Source: CANLBN01 sp965230205 (GTDB lineage Bacteria; Pseudomonadota; Gammaproteobacteria; Pseudomonadales; Cellvibrionaceae). Taken from it: a stretch of DNA of 64,000 bases. The position numbers and the translations under genes are program-made. Within the stretch, counting starts at the first letter, position 1. Each line of letters opens with the position of its first letter. Of this stretch, positions 51,599 to 59,979 are shown piece by piece. The stretch is taken from contig OZ245996.1 in NCBI GenBank assembly GCA_965230205.1, forward strand, positions 1,550,001 through 1,614,000, read 5' to 3'. The notes below the pieces were generated by a model that worked only from the letters and a program-made list of their open reading frames with translations, was not told where the DNA came from and did no database searches.

Positions 51599-53401
51599 TT
51601 ACTTAATGCGAGTGCTACTTTTGGGTAGTTTATTCCTGGGACGATTATTTTCTTTCCTTGTTTCTGTGCCTACAATAAATACGTTGTCTTGTAGTTCATT
51701 CCCGATACCAGTATTGTTGCGAATAATATCGGATAGGCGGTTTTCAGTAACATAACGCTTCCAGCGGTTGTTGAGTGTACGTTGGTACCAGAAGCGATCA
51801 CCATCGCGAAGTGCTTCAAATTGTGCTGTCAGTATGATGAAAAATAACTCTCCTACCATAGCGTTGTGAATGTTCTCTTCCGCCAACCCTCCTACCCATA
51901 AGTCAATGTCGTCGACACTGCTATAAGCTTCGGCTAACCGCTGTTGTATGTTTGGATCATTGCTGATTTCAGTAAAGTTTTGAGCTCGCCTTAAACCTAA
52001 AGCTTCGCGTGCATTATTATATGATGGTAGGCCGTGATCCCTTCCACGTTGAATATTTAATGATGCTAAATCAAATCCGCCTTCCCCTGGGTTTCCAAAT
52101 AAAAAATTACGCACGTCATCGACAATTAATGCATCCAGCTCCTGACAGACTTGGCTTGCTAGCCCTCGCATAATTGGATCAATGCCTCCTTCGTTAATTA
52201 ACCTATGAGGAGCAAAAAAAGCATCGCGTAAGGCCAGATGCCCTTCGATAATTTGATTGCCTTGCTGATCGAGGCGTAACAATTGGGTACTAAGCAAACT
52301 GTGGCCAAAGCGGTAAGCCGCTGTAGAAAAGACATTAGCAATACGTGCATCTGTATTGGGTTTATAACCTTTGTAGGGGCGCAAAGCATTTTTCCCAAGT
52401 AGTATTGGAAGAAATTCATTAAAGGTGATCGCTTGCATTTGTGATATGACAATGCGCCTAGCGCGTTGATATATTTCATCGCCTGATAACCCTGGTTCTT
52501 CTATTGCAATTATTTCTGCTAAGCGATTGTGTTCGCGCATAAATAGCGTGTGCATAGCAGTGAGGCCTACTTGCTCATTAGCTCTCACATCTCCTGCTAA
52601 AAACAGTGTGCTACTATTTCCACCTGCGTTTTCTAAGCCCTCATTATTGAAGGGGAGTAAGTTGTTGGCGCTGACTTTAAGCTTCCCACTGCCATCGTTA
52701 GCTCGCAGGGCATCCGCTCGCTCTTCATCTGAGCCATAAACATTGGATGCATCAATCCAGCCTGTAATTTCGTTGAGTTGTTGCCGTGGATCAGTATTGT
52801 CAGTGCCTGATTCACTATCATATAGAGAACGGTTAAAAGGAATCTTAGCACTACCTGTATTGTTGGGGTCGAATAAAGCATCTCCAGCAGGAATAGCAAT
52901 ATTTTCTAGCTCAGCTGGATTAACGCCATCGGTTAAATCAATATCATGGTCAAGAAATTGCCCCCATTGCCATAAAAAATCACTGGCATTTTTTGAGTTA
53001 TAGATAAGTTGTTCTTGATCATTGATTATATTACTGACTACTCGTGCAGATGGTCTTTCGGTGCCTGCTAGAGCCTGAACGCCATCAGCATATTCTGGAG
53101 GCAGCCAACGACGCAACTGTGTATCCGCCTGGTTCATTTCTGTTGTTGTTCTGTTGTTGCCTGAACCATCTATTGATGATTCTCTTGAGTTTTTCTGTTT
53201 TGCCGCATGCCCAGGCCGAGGAGTTCGTTCAATTCGACGAATTGGAGAAACGTCAGCGTCGTGACTATTCCTATCGGCAGATTGCAATATAGAGCCTTCT
53301 TCTAATGCCGACTCAGTAGACCAGCTAGGTGAGGTTACTGTTAATAATATGGCGGATGAAAATGCGCTAATGGCAAGGGTGATAGGCTTTTTTCTTTTCA
53401 T
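51599..53401 (-). CDS. Secreted animal-type haem peroxidase
   Basis: A 600-residue exported protein. The ATG at 53401 follows AGGAG and begins a signal peptide (KRKKPITLAISAFSSAILL, ending around SWS). The frame extends to 53476, but the extra residues lack a ribosome site. WQWGQFLDHDIDLTDG carries the distal histidine and AAYRFGHSLLSTQL the proximal one. Such enzymes (peroxinectin- and peroxidasin-like) oxidise halides or phenols outside the cell. A disordered linker (about residues 50-100) precedes the domain. It is the second such peroxidase in the window, and larger than the one at 40723. Confidence 0.88.
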   Translation of the reverse strand: MKRKKPITLAISAFSSAILLTVTSPSWSTESALEEGSILQSADRNSHDADVSPIRRIERTPRPGHAAKQKNSRESSIDGSGNNRTTTEMNQADTQLRRWLPPEYADGVQALAGTERPSARVVSNIINDQEQLIYNSKNASDFLWQWGQFLDHDIDLTDGVNPAELENIAIPAGDALFDPNNTGSAKIPFNRSLYDSESGTDNTDPRQQLNEITGWIDASNVYGSDEERADALRANDGSGKLKVSANNLLPFNNEGLENAGGNSSTLFLAGDVRANEQVGLTAMHTLFMREHNRLAEIIAIEEPGLSGDEIYQRARRIVISQMQAITFNEFLPILLGKNALRPYKGYKPNTDARIANVFSTAAYRFGHSLLSTQLLRLDQQGNQIIEGHLALRDAFFAPHRLINEGGIDPIMRGLASQVCQELDALIVDDVRNFLFGNPGEGGFDLASLNIQRGRDHGLPSYNNAREALGLRRAQNFTEISNDPNIQQRLAEAYSSVDDIDLWVGGLAEENIHNAMVGELFFIILTAQFEALRDGDRFWYQRTLNNRWKRYVTENRLSDIIRNNTGIGNELQDNVFIVGTETRKENNRPRNKLPKSSTRIK

Positions 53402-53654
53402 TACTGACTCCTGATTTTTATCGCGTAATGTTTCCGAAATGGAAGTGATCATCTGCATGCAGAGGTTAAGTTGCAAATGCAGTGCAAGAGTGCAAGAAAT
53501 AAGGAAAAAATGTGGACGCTATCTAAATATGGGCGCGCATCACTATACTTACTTGATATAGTTCGCATTAGTGCTAAGTGATTATCTATGCATGGCCTTT
53601 ATAACTTTTACGGGCACTTATAGTTTTTGGAGAACAATGGCAACGGCATAATTT

Positions 53655-55118
53655 ATGAGATTAAGCTATAAACTATTTTTATCTATTTTCCTGGTCAGTC
53701 TATTGTTGCTGAGTGGCATGGTATTGCTGACTAAGTCTGCCATTAATAGTAGTTTTTTAACCTATATTAATGATGTCCAGCATGCGATATTAAAAAGCCT
53801 TCAGCCTGATTTAGAAGCGTTTTATAAAGAGCGGGGCGGGTGGGGTTATATGAGCCCGCGACAGTGGCATAAATTGCTTAAACGACATCGGCCAGAGCGT
53901 ATTTTGCAAGGCTCTTTTACTCAAAAGTCTTCCCCTCAAAAATACCCAAAAAGTAATGAACAAGTATTTAGTCACGAGGCTCCCCCTCACTTGAATAGAA
54001 AACCTCGGCACCCTCCAAAAAGAAAGGGTATGCCGCCAGGTATACGTTTGCTTGATGATAAAAAAAATATCATTTTAGGGCCCCCTAAAACTAAACTGAA
54101 TGCTTTTGAGTTGCCGTTAATGGCGGATGACAATATTATTGGGTACTTGAGTTTAGACCCTGTAGGTGATATCCATAATGAATTAGATGTGCGTTTTACT
54201 GAGCAATTGATTGAAACGATCCAAATTATTGCCTTGGTGGGCTTATTCATTTCTGGCATCTTGGGATTATTGCTGGCAAAAAGTTTAGTCCGACCAATAA
54301 AGAAGCTTACAGCAGGGGCAAAAAAACTGACTGCTGGAGACTTTAGTGCTCGCTTAGATATTAAAAATAAAAGCGAGTTTGGAAAGCTTGCGAAGGATTT
54401 TAATGTATTAGCATCAACCTTGGAAAATAATGAAAAATCACGTAAACAGTGGATTGCTGATATATCGCATGAATTGAGGACCCCACTCACTATTTTGCGT
54501 GGTGAGATTGAAGCCCTCCAAGATGGTATTAGAGTATGGGAACCTGGCACAACAAAATCTTTGCTTAACGAGTCCTTACGTTTGGAAAAAATTGTTAATG
54601 ATTTGTATGAGCTGTCGCTGTCTGATGTTGGTGCGCTGAGTTATAAAAAAGAGACCATTGATATTCAAAAAGTTATACATGCCAGTGTAAATGAAATGGT
54701 GCATGAATTTAAAGTACAAAAAATTGCTGTGAGCATTAAAGGCGAGCCAAAGAATAAATTGATGGTTTTTGCGGATGCAATGCGTTTGCAACAGCTTTTT
54801 AGTAACCTTTTGACAAATTCTTTACGTTATACCGATACTGGCGGAAGATTGATTATTGATATCAGAGATGCGGGTGAAAAAATTAAGATTACATTTGATG
54901 ATTCGAGTCCTGGTGTTCCAGAAAATGAAATACCAAAATTATTTGAGCGCCTTTATCGAGTTGAATCATCTCGTAATCGTAGTTCAGGAGGGGCAGGTTT
55001 AGGCTTGTCAATTTGCCAGAATATTGTGGCAGCTCATCAAGGAGAAATAAAAGTTAGAGAGTCTTATTTGGGCGGTTTATGTATTCAACTTATTTTTAAT
55101 AAAGAGAAACCACAATAA
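53655..55118 (+). CDS. Sensor histidine kinase, BaeS-like
   Basis: A 487-residue membrane kinase. TM1 is about 8-28 and TM2 about 182-205. The periplasmic part between them has a basic, proline-rich stretch (KPRHPPKRKGMPPG). A HAMP domain follows (AKSLVRPIKKLTAGAKKL), then HisKA with ISHELRTPLTILRGE (phospho-His) and HATPase_c with NLLTNSLRYTD, and the GAGLGLSICQNIV G-box. It lies 26 bp before its response regulator gene, and the pair is followed by a Spy/CpxP-like gene. Envelope or metal stress sensing is likely; the ligand is unknown. Confidence 0.9.
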   Translation: MRLSYKLFLSIFLVSLLLLSGMVLLTKSAINSSFLTYINDVQHAILKSLQPDLEAFYKERGGWGYMSPRQWHKLLKRHRPERILQGSFTQKSSPQKYPKSNEQVFSHEAPPHLNRKPRHPPKRKGMPPGIRLLDDKKNIILGPPKTKLNAFELPLMADDNIIGYLSLDPVGDIHNELDVRFTEQLIETIQIIALVGLFISGILGLLLAKSLVRPIKKLTAGAKKLTAGDFSARLDIKNKSEFGKLAKDFNVLASTLENNEKSRKQWIADISHELRTPLTILRGEIEALQDGIRVWEPGTTKSLLNESLRLEKIVNDLYELSLSDVGALSYKKETIDIQKVIHASVNEMVHEFKVQKIAVSIKGEPKNKLMVFADAMRLQQLFSNLLTNSLRYTDTGGRLIIDIRDAGEKIKITFDDSSPGVPENEIPKLFERLYRVESSRNRSSGGAGLGLSICQNIVAAHQGEIKVRESYLGGLCIQLIFNKEKPQ

Positions 55119-55144
55119 AAAGAGCCTTATTAAATGGTAGTGTT

Positions 55145-55822
55145 ATGTTGAAAATCCTTATCGTTGAAGATGAACCTAAGGTCGCAGCTTTATTAAAAGA
55201 TTACTTGGGTCAGTCTGGGTATGAAACTATTTGGGTCAGTAACGGTTTAGAGGTGGAAAGTACTATAAAAAAAGAAAACCCTGATCTCGTTTTATTAGAT
55301 ATCATGTTGCCAGGAAAAGATGGCATTGATGTATGTAAAGATATCCGTTTGATATCCAGTGTGCCTATTATTATGATCACCGCTAGAATAGAAGAGGTTG
55401 ATCGTTTATTAGGATTAGAGCTAGGAGCTGATGACTATATTTGTAAGCCTTTTAGTCCTCGCGAAGTTGTGGCTAGAGTAAAAGCTATTTTCCGACGTTT
55501 AGAAAGCAATCGGAGTGTTGAGAAACCTTGCTCTATTCGGCTAGTTTTAGACCCTGCTCGCTTTACCGTTTCTCTCGATGGTCAGTTAATAGAGTTAACG
55601 TCAGTCGAGTTTAAATTGTTACATAAGCTGGCAAGCGACTCGGGGAGAATTTATTCCCGGCAACAACTTATGGATAGCATCTATGAAGATAATCGTGTTG
55701 TCAGTGATAGAACTATTGATAGCCATATTAAAAAATTACGAAAAAAGTTTTTCAAAAGTAAAAATGGCGACGACATTATTCGTTCAGTTTATGGGGCAGG
55801 TTATAAGCTTGAAATAGATTGA
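55145..55822 (+). CDS. OmpR-family response regulator, BaeR-like
   Basis: A 225-residue regulator. The receiver has LIVEDEPKVAALLKDYL, LVLLDIMLPGKDG (phospho-Asp), the conserved Thr in IIMITAR and Lys in YICKPFSP. The OmpR-type winged helix follows (VEFKLLHKLASDSGRIYSR, then DRTIDSHIKKLRKKF). It is the partner of the kinase just upstream. The Spy-like gene 121 bp downstream is its probable target. Confidence 0.92.
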   Translation: MLKILIVEDEPKVAALLKDYLGQSGYETIWVSNGLEVESTIKKENPDLVLLDIMLPGKDGIDVCKDIRLISSVPIIMITARIEEVDRLLGLELGADDYICKPFSPREVVARVKAIFRRLESNRSVEKPCSIRLVLDPARFTVSLDGQLIELTSVEFKLLHKLASDSGRIYSRQQLMDSIYEDNRVVSDRTIDSHIKKLRKKFFKSKNGDDIIRSVYGAGYKLEID

Positions 55823-55897
55823 TGCACAATATTGCGAAATTGAGCCTAATATGCTCCATAGTGTTTACACATTATCAGTATAAGATTATATCTAGTG

Positions 55898-55922
55898 AAA
55901 GGTTGAGTGGTTTAACCTTTTT
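55898..55922 (+). terminator. Hairpin with T-run between regulator and Spy-like gene
   Basis: AAAGGTT pairs with AACCTTT over a 9-base loop, followed by TT. It may terminate the two-component operon or attenuate read-through into the downstream gene. Confidence 0.65.
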
Positions 55923-55942
55923 GTAAATGCTAGGAGATAATC

Positions 55943-56260
55943 ATGAAAAAAACTATCGTTGTATTTTTAATTTCTGTATTGAGTGTTGCTTCATTTTCAG
56001 CTTTGTCTATGGGGCATTATGGTTATAATAAAAAAGAGAGAGTCGAAAAATACCTACAACTAACTGATGAGCAGGCCGAACAATTTCATGCCATTATGAA
56101 AGCGCAGCATGAAAAGAGAAAGGAATATCGAGAGTCAGCAAGAGAAGAGACTTTAAGTCAGCTTAGCGGTATTCTCAATGAAGAGCAGTTAGAGAAAATG
56201 AAAGCTCATATGGATAAAAGGAAAAATAGAAAAAAGGGTATGCATTGTTGTGATAAATAA
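55943..56260 (+). CDS. Spy/CpxP-like periplasmic protein
   Basis: A 105-residue protein with a signal peptide (KTIVVFLISVLSVASFSALS) and a helical mature part. YLQLTDEQAEQFHAIMKAQH corresponds to the LTxxQ motif and the second helix has LSGILNEEQLEKMKAHM. Spy and CpxP are periplasmic chaperones or stress sensors. The C-terminus is basic and ends in HCCDK, a possible metal site that is unusual for Spy. AGGAGA precedes the ATG. It follows a BaeSR-like pair. Confidence 0.83.
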   Translation: MKKTIVVFLISVLSVASFSALSMGHYGYNKKERVEKYLQLTDEQAEQFHAIMKAQHEKRKEYRESAREETLSQLSGILNEEQLEKMKAHMDKRKNRKKGMHCCDK

Positions 56261-56285
56261 TTAAAGAGTTTTTATTGTTAGGGGT

Positions 56286-56340
56286 AAGAGGTTGCAGGCT
56301 TATTCGAATTGATTGCCTGCAAGCTCTTCTTTAATTTTTT
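56286..56340 (+). terminator. Terminator after the Spy-like gene
   Basis: AAGAGGTTGCAGGC pairs with GCCTGCAAGCTCTT with one mismatch over a 15-base loop. A CTTTAATTTTTT stretch follows. Confidence 0.8.
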
Positions 56341-56364
56341 AATTAAGCATTTTTTGGTATAAAT

Positions 56365-57597
56365 CTATGGTACGTCAAGTACCATGCAGTTGCAGAGGTC
56401 TGCGCTTTCGAATTGCGTCATGTCTCCTGCATCGAGCCCAGGGACAGGAAAGAGGCGAACGGTTAATGGTTTGTTTAGGCGGTATGCCATGGTGCCGGTA
56501 TCTCGCATAAGGGCAGCTATTTTTTCAATAGAGGTGTCACCTGGGATTGGCACGGTATCCAGGCCTATACCACATACTGCACTGTAGGTTAGTAAGGAAC
56601 GAATATCAAAATTTGATTTAACCGTTCCTTGTGCGAGCCCGGTGTCCTCCGTTAACGCCAACATAAGCCCTGAAAAGCCAACAAGATTAACTCCCTGGAT
56701 AGATTTGAATACCTTAGTTAATAATGACGATGCTTCTACGGTTCCTGAAGCACCAAAATACTCGACCCCCATTGCCTCATAAACTGCTGTCATGCTGGCA
56801 CAATCTTTGGAAGGTGCTGCTGAGCTATCAAATCCAGAAAAATGAAAAGGCATATCAATGGATGATTGGTCAATGATATTTTTAATAGAAGAAATGTGAT
56901 ACTGAAGGGCACTACTCATATGTTCATAATAGTTCCTGTATAAATCACTGTGATTGCTTATCGTTGTTGTTTGGTTAAAGGACTCTAATACACTAACTAA
57001 TAAATCAGGTGTTTCTAAACCAATAACAAAGCAGTTTTCAATATCTTTGCGGTGATAGCTCGCAGGAAAGTAAGGGATCAGCGGGTCACAGTTAAAATTG
57101 ACTGTAAAATTGAAATTGCCTTCCCCTCTAGGTGTTATCTCGCTTATCGTTTTAATCGTTTTGACGCAAGGCAATATAAGCTCATTGTCTAGAATGTTAA
57201 ATTCGTCCATTGATATATTGACGCAAACATTGCATAAATCACCAAACTCTTTGATGAGTTCGGGTAACATTTCTATTTCATGAATTGTTCTTGCTTCCCC
57301 GATGGCAAATCGAACGCGTATGCCGGAGGTGTCAGGTGTATCTAATAATGTTGTAATATAACTTAAGTCTTCTTTTGCATTGTCTATCGTATTTATGTTC
57401 AGATACTCTCCAAATGGGTTTGTGACAATCCTGACGGATTGGACGGTATAACCATTGTTTTGAAAATCAGCCGATAATTCAGCGCAAAATCTTGATGCTT
57501 TGGCTATCTCCTGTTGCCATGTTAATTTATCTTGAGTTAATGATAAAAAAGTCGTTATTGTTCTGATTTTGCAGAGGTCTTTATTTTTATAACTCAA
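56365..57597 (-). CDS. DUF711 (UPF0210) family protein
   Basis: A 410-residue cytoplasmic protein. KIRTITTFLSLTQDKL at the N-terminus, then YLNINTIDNAKEDLSYITTL, DMPFHFSGFDSSAAPSKDC, GVNLVGFSGLMLALTEDTGL and YSAVCGIGLDTVPIPGDT are family signatures. The fold is related to pyruvate formate-lyase-like proteins, but the reaction is unknown. The start is a TTG nine bases after AAAAGG. It converges on the Spy-like gene. Its C-terminus carries PGLDAGDMTQFESADLCNCM. Confidence 0.85.
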   Translation of the reverse strand: MSYKNKDLCKIRTITTFLSLTQDKLTWQQEIAKASRFCAELSADFQNNGYTVQSVRIVTNPFGEYLNINTIDNAKEDLSYITTLLDTPDTSGIRVRFAIGEARTIHEIEMLPELIKEFGDLCNVCVNISMDEFNILDNELILPCVKTIKTISEITPRGEGNFNFTVNFNCDPLIPYFPASYHRKDIENCFVIGLETPDLLVSVLESFNQTTTISNHSDLYRNYYEHMSSALQYHISSIKNIIDQSSIDMPFHFSGFDSSAAPSKDCASMTAVYEAMGVEYFGASGTVEASSLLTKVFKSIQGVNLVGFSGLMLALTEDTGLAQGTVKSNFDIRSLLTYSAVCGIGLDTVPIPGDTSIEKIAALMRDTGTMAYRLNKPLTVRLFPVPGLDAGDMTQFESADLCNCMVLDVP

Positions 57598-57718
57598 TGT
57601 TGATAGCCTTTTTGATGGTAGTAAGTAATATTTTTTATGTCGAATGCTTTATTAGTCGTTGGATGCTAAATGCTAAATCTTGCATATGGCTGGCATGATT
57701 AATATGCTGAGTAAAAAC

Positions 57719-57985
57719 TTAATTAAAATATTCATATGCCATATATAAAATAGCACCAATGATAATGATAACTATAAGGCCGTTATTTGAGCTTAGCTTC
57801 TCTATTGATTTGTGATTAGTATTATTATCACTATCACTAATACCGTTATGATTGACATAATCATCAACCAAGTCTTTACTTTCTTTAAGGCCTATATTTC
57901 TTATTTCCCTTAACCGCTTAATGGCTTCGATTTTTTTGCCACGCTGAATAGCATCAACAACCTCTGGTTCTAGTTCTGTATTCAT
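57719..57985 (-). CDS. Membrane-anchored L7/L12-like domain protein
   Basis: An 88-residue protein. VDAIQRGKKIEAIKRLREI and IGLKESKDLVDDYV match the C-terminal domain of ribosomal protein L7/L12. A disordered linker rich in Ser, Asp and Asn follows, then one membrane helix (LIVIIIIGAILYMAYEYF). It is too short to be L7/L12 itself and lacks its N-terminal dimerisation domain. Similar small anchored proteins of unknown role occur in other bacteria. AAGGG precedes the ATG. Confidence 0.75.
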   Translation of the reverse strand: MNTELEPEVVDAIQRGKKIEAIKRLREIRNIGLKESKDLVDDYVNHNGISDSDNNTNHKSIEKLSSNNGLIVIIIIGAILYMAYEYFN

Positions 57986-58024
57986 TACCCTTGTTCCTTT
58001 CTTTGTATGGCGTGAAACGGTTAT

Positions 58025-58495
58025 TTAAAAAATACCGGCATCTAACCCAGCGGCCATTGTCATGGCCAACTCTTCAGTTTGATCTATAAACTCCTGTCGA
58101 AAGTCTCCATGGCACAGTAAAATGTCTTGTACAGGGCTCCACTTCAAGCCTGAGATAATCTTCTTCATAGCGATTTGGGTGCCGGTGCCATCCAGTCCAG
58201 CTCGAATAAAAATACCGTAAGGCAATGCTTCGGTATGCTCAAGGCAGGGATAGTAAATACGATCAAAAAAGTCTTTCATCGCCCCGCTCATATAGCCAAA
58301 ATTCTCTGTTGTACCTAACAAGATGGCATCGCACTGCAATACATCATCAGGCCCTGCTTGAAGTGGTGGAATATAGCTGACATCCACATTCTCAATGTCA
58401 GGGTGACTGGCACCGCGTACAGCAGCCTCGGCTAGTTGCTGTGTATTATCTGATGGTGCATGAGCAACAATGAGTAGTTTCTTTTTTTGAGACAT
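58025..58495 (-). CDS. Flavodoxin-like NAD(P)H-dependent oxidoreductase
   Basis: A 156-residue FMN-binding protein. LLIVAHAPSDNTQQLAEAA is the phosphate-binding loop, and ILLGTTENFGYMSGAMKDFF the isoalloxazine region. The family is NADPH-dependent FMN reductases/flavodoxins of the WrbA/YieF type. The natural substrate is unknown. It is 39 bp after the L7/L12-like gene, in the same direction. Confidence 0.85.
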   Translation of the reverse strand: MSQKKKLLIVAHAPSDNTQQLAEAAVRGASHPDIENVDVSYIPPLQAGPDDVLQCDAILLGTTENFGYMSGAMKDFFDRIYYPCLEHTEALPYGIFIRAGLDGTGTQIAMKKIISGLKWSPVQDILLCHGDFRQEFIDQTEELAMTMAAGLDAGIF

Positions 58496-58544
58496 AAAAA
58501 TACGTATCAGATTGTTTGCTTGAGTATATCAATATTTATAAGGT

Positions 58545-58684
58545 GAGACCTTTGCCCGGAAGATAATTTTACTTTCAGGCAAGGCAAAAATGCACGGAAA
58601 GAGGGAGTTTATGAGTTATAAATAACCGATTGAGTACATTTTTAACGCCGCATGAGAGCAAAATGGCTTTCGTGCAAAGGTCTC
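58545..58684. mobile_element. MITE-like element with 5-bp target duplication
   Basis: A 140-bp non-coding element with terminal inverted repeats GAGACCTTTGCMCGRAAG (18 bp, two mismatches between ends); similarity continues for about 30 bp. The direct repeats AAGGT at 58540-58544 and 58685-58689 are identical and fit a target duplication. No transposase is encoded. The ends resemble those of some IS5-type elements, a likeness I could not verify. It lies in the 406-bp gap between divergent genes at 58495 and 58902; the rest of the gap shows only a small hairpin near 58755. Confidence 0.8.
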
Positions 58685-58901
58685 AAGGTAAATAGCTTAA
58701 ATGTTAGAGTGATCTAAGTTTTTTTAGCCAGCGTAAAGTAATAGTGATCTTAACCTTCCGTGGATTGGTAAGGTTATCTTGTCCTACACATCTCATCAAA
58801 ATTTTATCAATATCGCAGTTTGTTGAATGCAGTGTAATATTCCTATAGTGCTAATTTAAGGTATGGAAATGACGACAGAATAATTTTGGGATAGTGGCTT
58901 T

Positions 58902-59228
58902 ATGAACGCTCAGAATAAGAATGTTAAAGATAGGCTTAAAATAGAACTCTCTGCGCTGGCGGATTTGGCTGCCAAGGAGGAGGGTGTACATTATTCGATT
59001 GAACAGTCCGAAGACGTACTAAAAATGCTCAAATGGGCCTCGGAGCAGAGCGATGCCTGCGTCAGAAGGTTGCTGCCCAGAATTGGCAAGCATATGAATT
59101 CAGGTCATCGACGGTTTTTTGAAAACAATGGCGTTTCATTTTCGATATTTCCTGAGGCGAAAGACGTTACTTTAGCGATTGAGGGCGGTTTTGCCAAAAT
59201 TGAGTCGCCTTCAACAGAAGCCGGATAG
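58902..59228 (+). CDS. Hypothetical protein, 108 residues
   Basis: A soluble charged protein without signal or membrane segments. The sequence KNVKDRLKIELSALADLAAK and DVLKMLKWASEQSDACVRRL suggests helices; VSFSIFPEAKDVTLAIEGGF may form strands. I recognise no family. It precedes purE by 266 bp. The upstream ribosome site is weak. Confidence 0.6.
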   Translation: MNAQNKNVKDRLKIELSALADLAAKEEGVHYSIEQSEDVLKMLKWASEQSDACVRRLLPRIGKHMNSGHRRFFENNGVSFSIFPEAKDVTLAIEGGFAKIESPSTEAG

Positions 59229-59494
59229 ACTATTGATCAGCTGGTTTGGCCCATATTACATAATATGTAGTGCTTTATCGCACTTTTTGGGCGAATAGTA
59301 GCCTATTGCTATAACTGTTGGTACAATTGCGCCCTTTTTCAAGATCCAGCCATTCTTGCCTTTCCTCGTCTTGAGGATACTTCTGTGGAATAACATTTTT
59401 CACTCTGACAGACCCAGAGTGATCTATTGGTTTTTTCATAAATGAGTGTCCAGACGAGAATATTTAGCTTTTTTGGCTTTATGAGATAAGTGTT

Positions 59495-59974
59495 ATGAGT
59501 GCAATCATCAGCATAATTATGGGTTCTCGTTCAGACTGGCCCACTATGTCCGAAGCGGCCAAGGTATTGGATGCGCTTTCCGTCCCCTATGAAACCAATG
59601 TTGTTTCAGCCCACCGGACGCCAGAGCGCCTAGTGGAGTTTGCTCAAGGTGCTGCTGATCGGGGCATAAAAGTGATTATTGCTGGTGCAGGCGGTGCTGC
59701 TCATTTACCAGGTATGGCGGCTGCGCTTACTCATCTACCTGTTGTTGGTGTTCCTGTCAGCAGTAAGCAACTAAAAGGTATGGATAGTTTGATGTCGATC
59801 GTACAGATGCCGCGTGGTGTTGCTGTTGCGACTCAGGCTATTGGTGAGGCTGGTGCGTATAACGCAGGTTTAATAGCAGCACAGATGATTGCCTTGAGTG
59901 ATGATGAATTGAGTCAGCGGATTCAAGATTGGCGCAAAGAACAAACCAACAATGTGCCTTGGTCTGTAGAGTAA
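59495..59974 (+). CDS. purE: N5-carboxyaminoimidazole ribonucleotide mutase PurE
   Basis: A 159-residue class I PurE. IIMGSRSDWPTMSEAA binds the substrate phosphate; VVSAHRTPERL carries the active-site histidine; AGAGGAAHLPGMAAALT and VPVSSKQLKGMDSLMSIVQMP complete the fold. It converts N5-CAIR to CAIR in purine synthesis. purK begins six bases after the stop, so the two are translationally linked. Confidence 0.96.
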   Translation: MSAIISIIMGSRSDWPTMSEAAKVLDALSVPYETNVVSAHRTPERLVEFAQGAADRGIKVIIAGAGGAAHLPGMAAALTHLPVVGVPVSSKQLKGMDSLMSIVQMPRGVAVATQAIGEAGAYNAGLIAAQMIALSDDELSQRIQDWRKEQTNNVPWSVE

Positions 59975-59979
59975 CGTTT

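Noticed and set aside
53987..54550. 187-codon minus-strand frame
   Set aside because: Antisense to the histidine kinase, whose HAMP and HisKA motifs are intact.
59229..59494. Possible PurR operator before purE
   Set aside because: I found no match to the ACGCAAACGTTTGCGT consensus.
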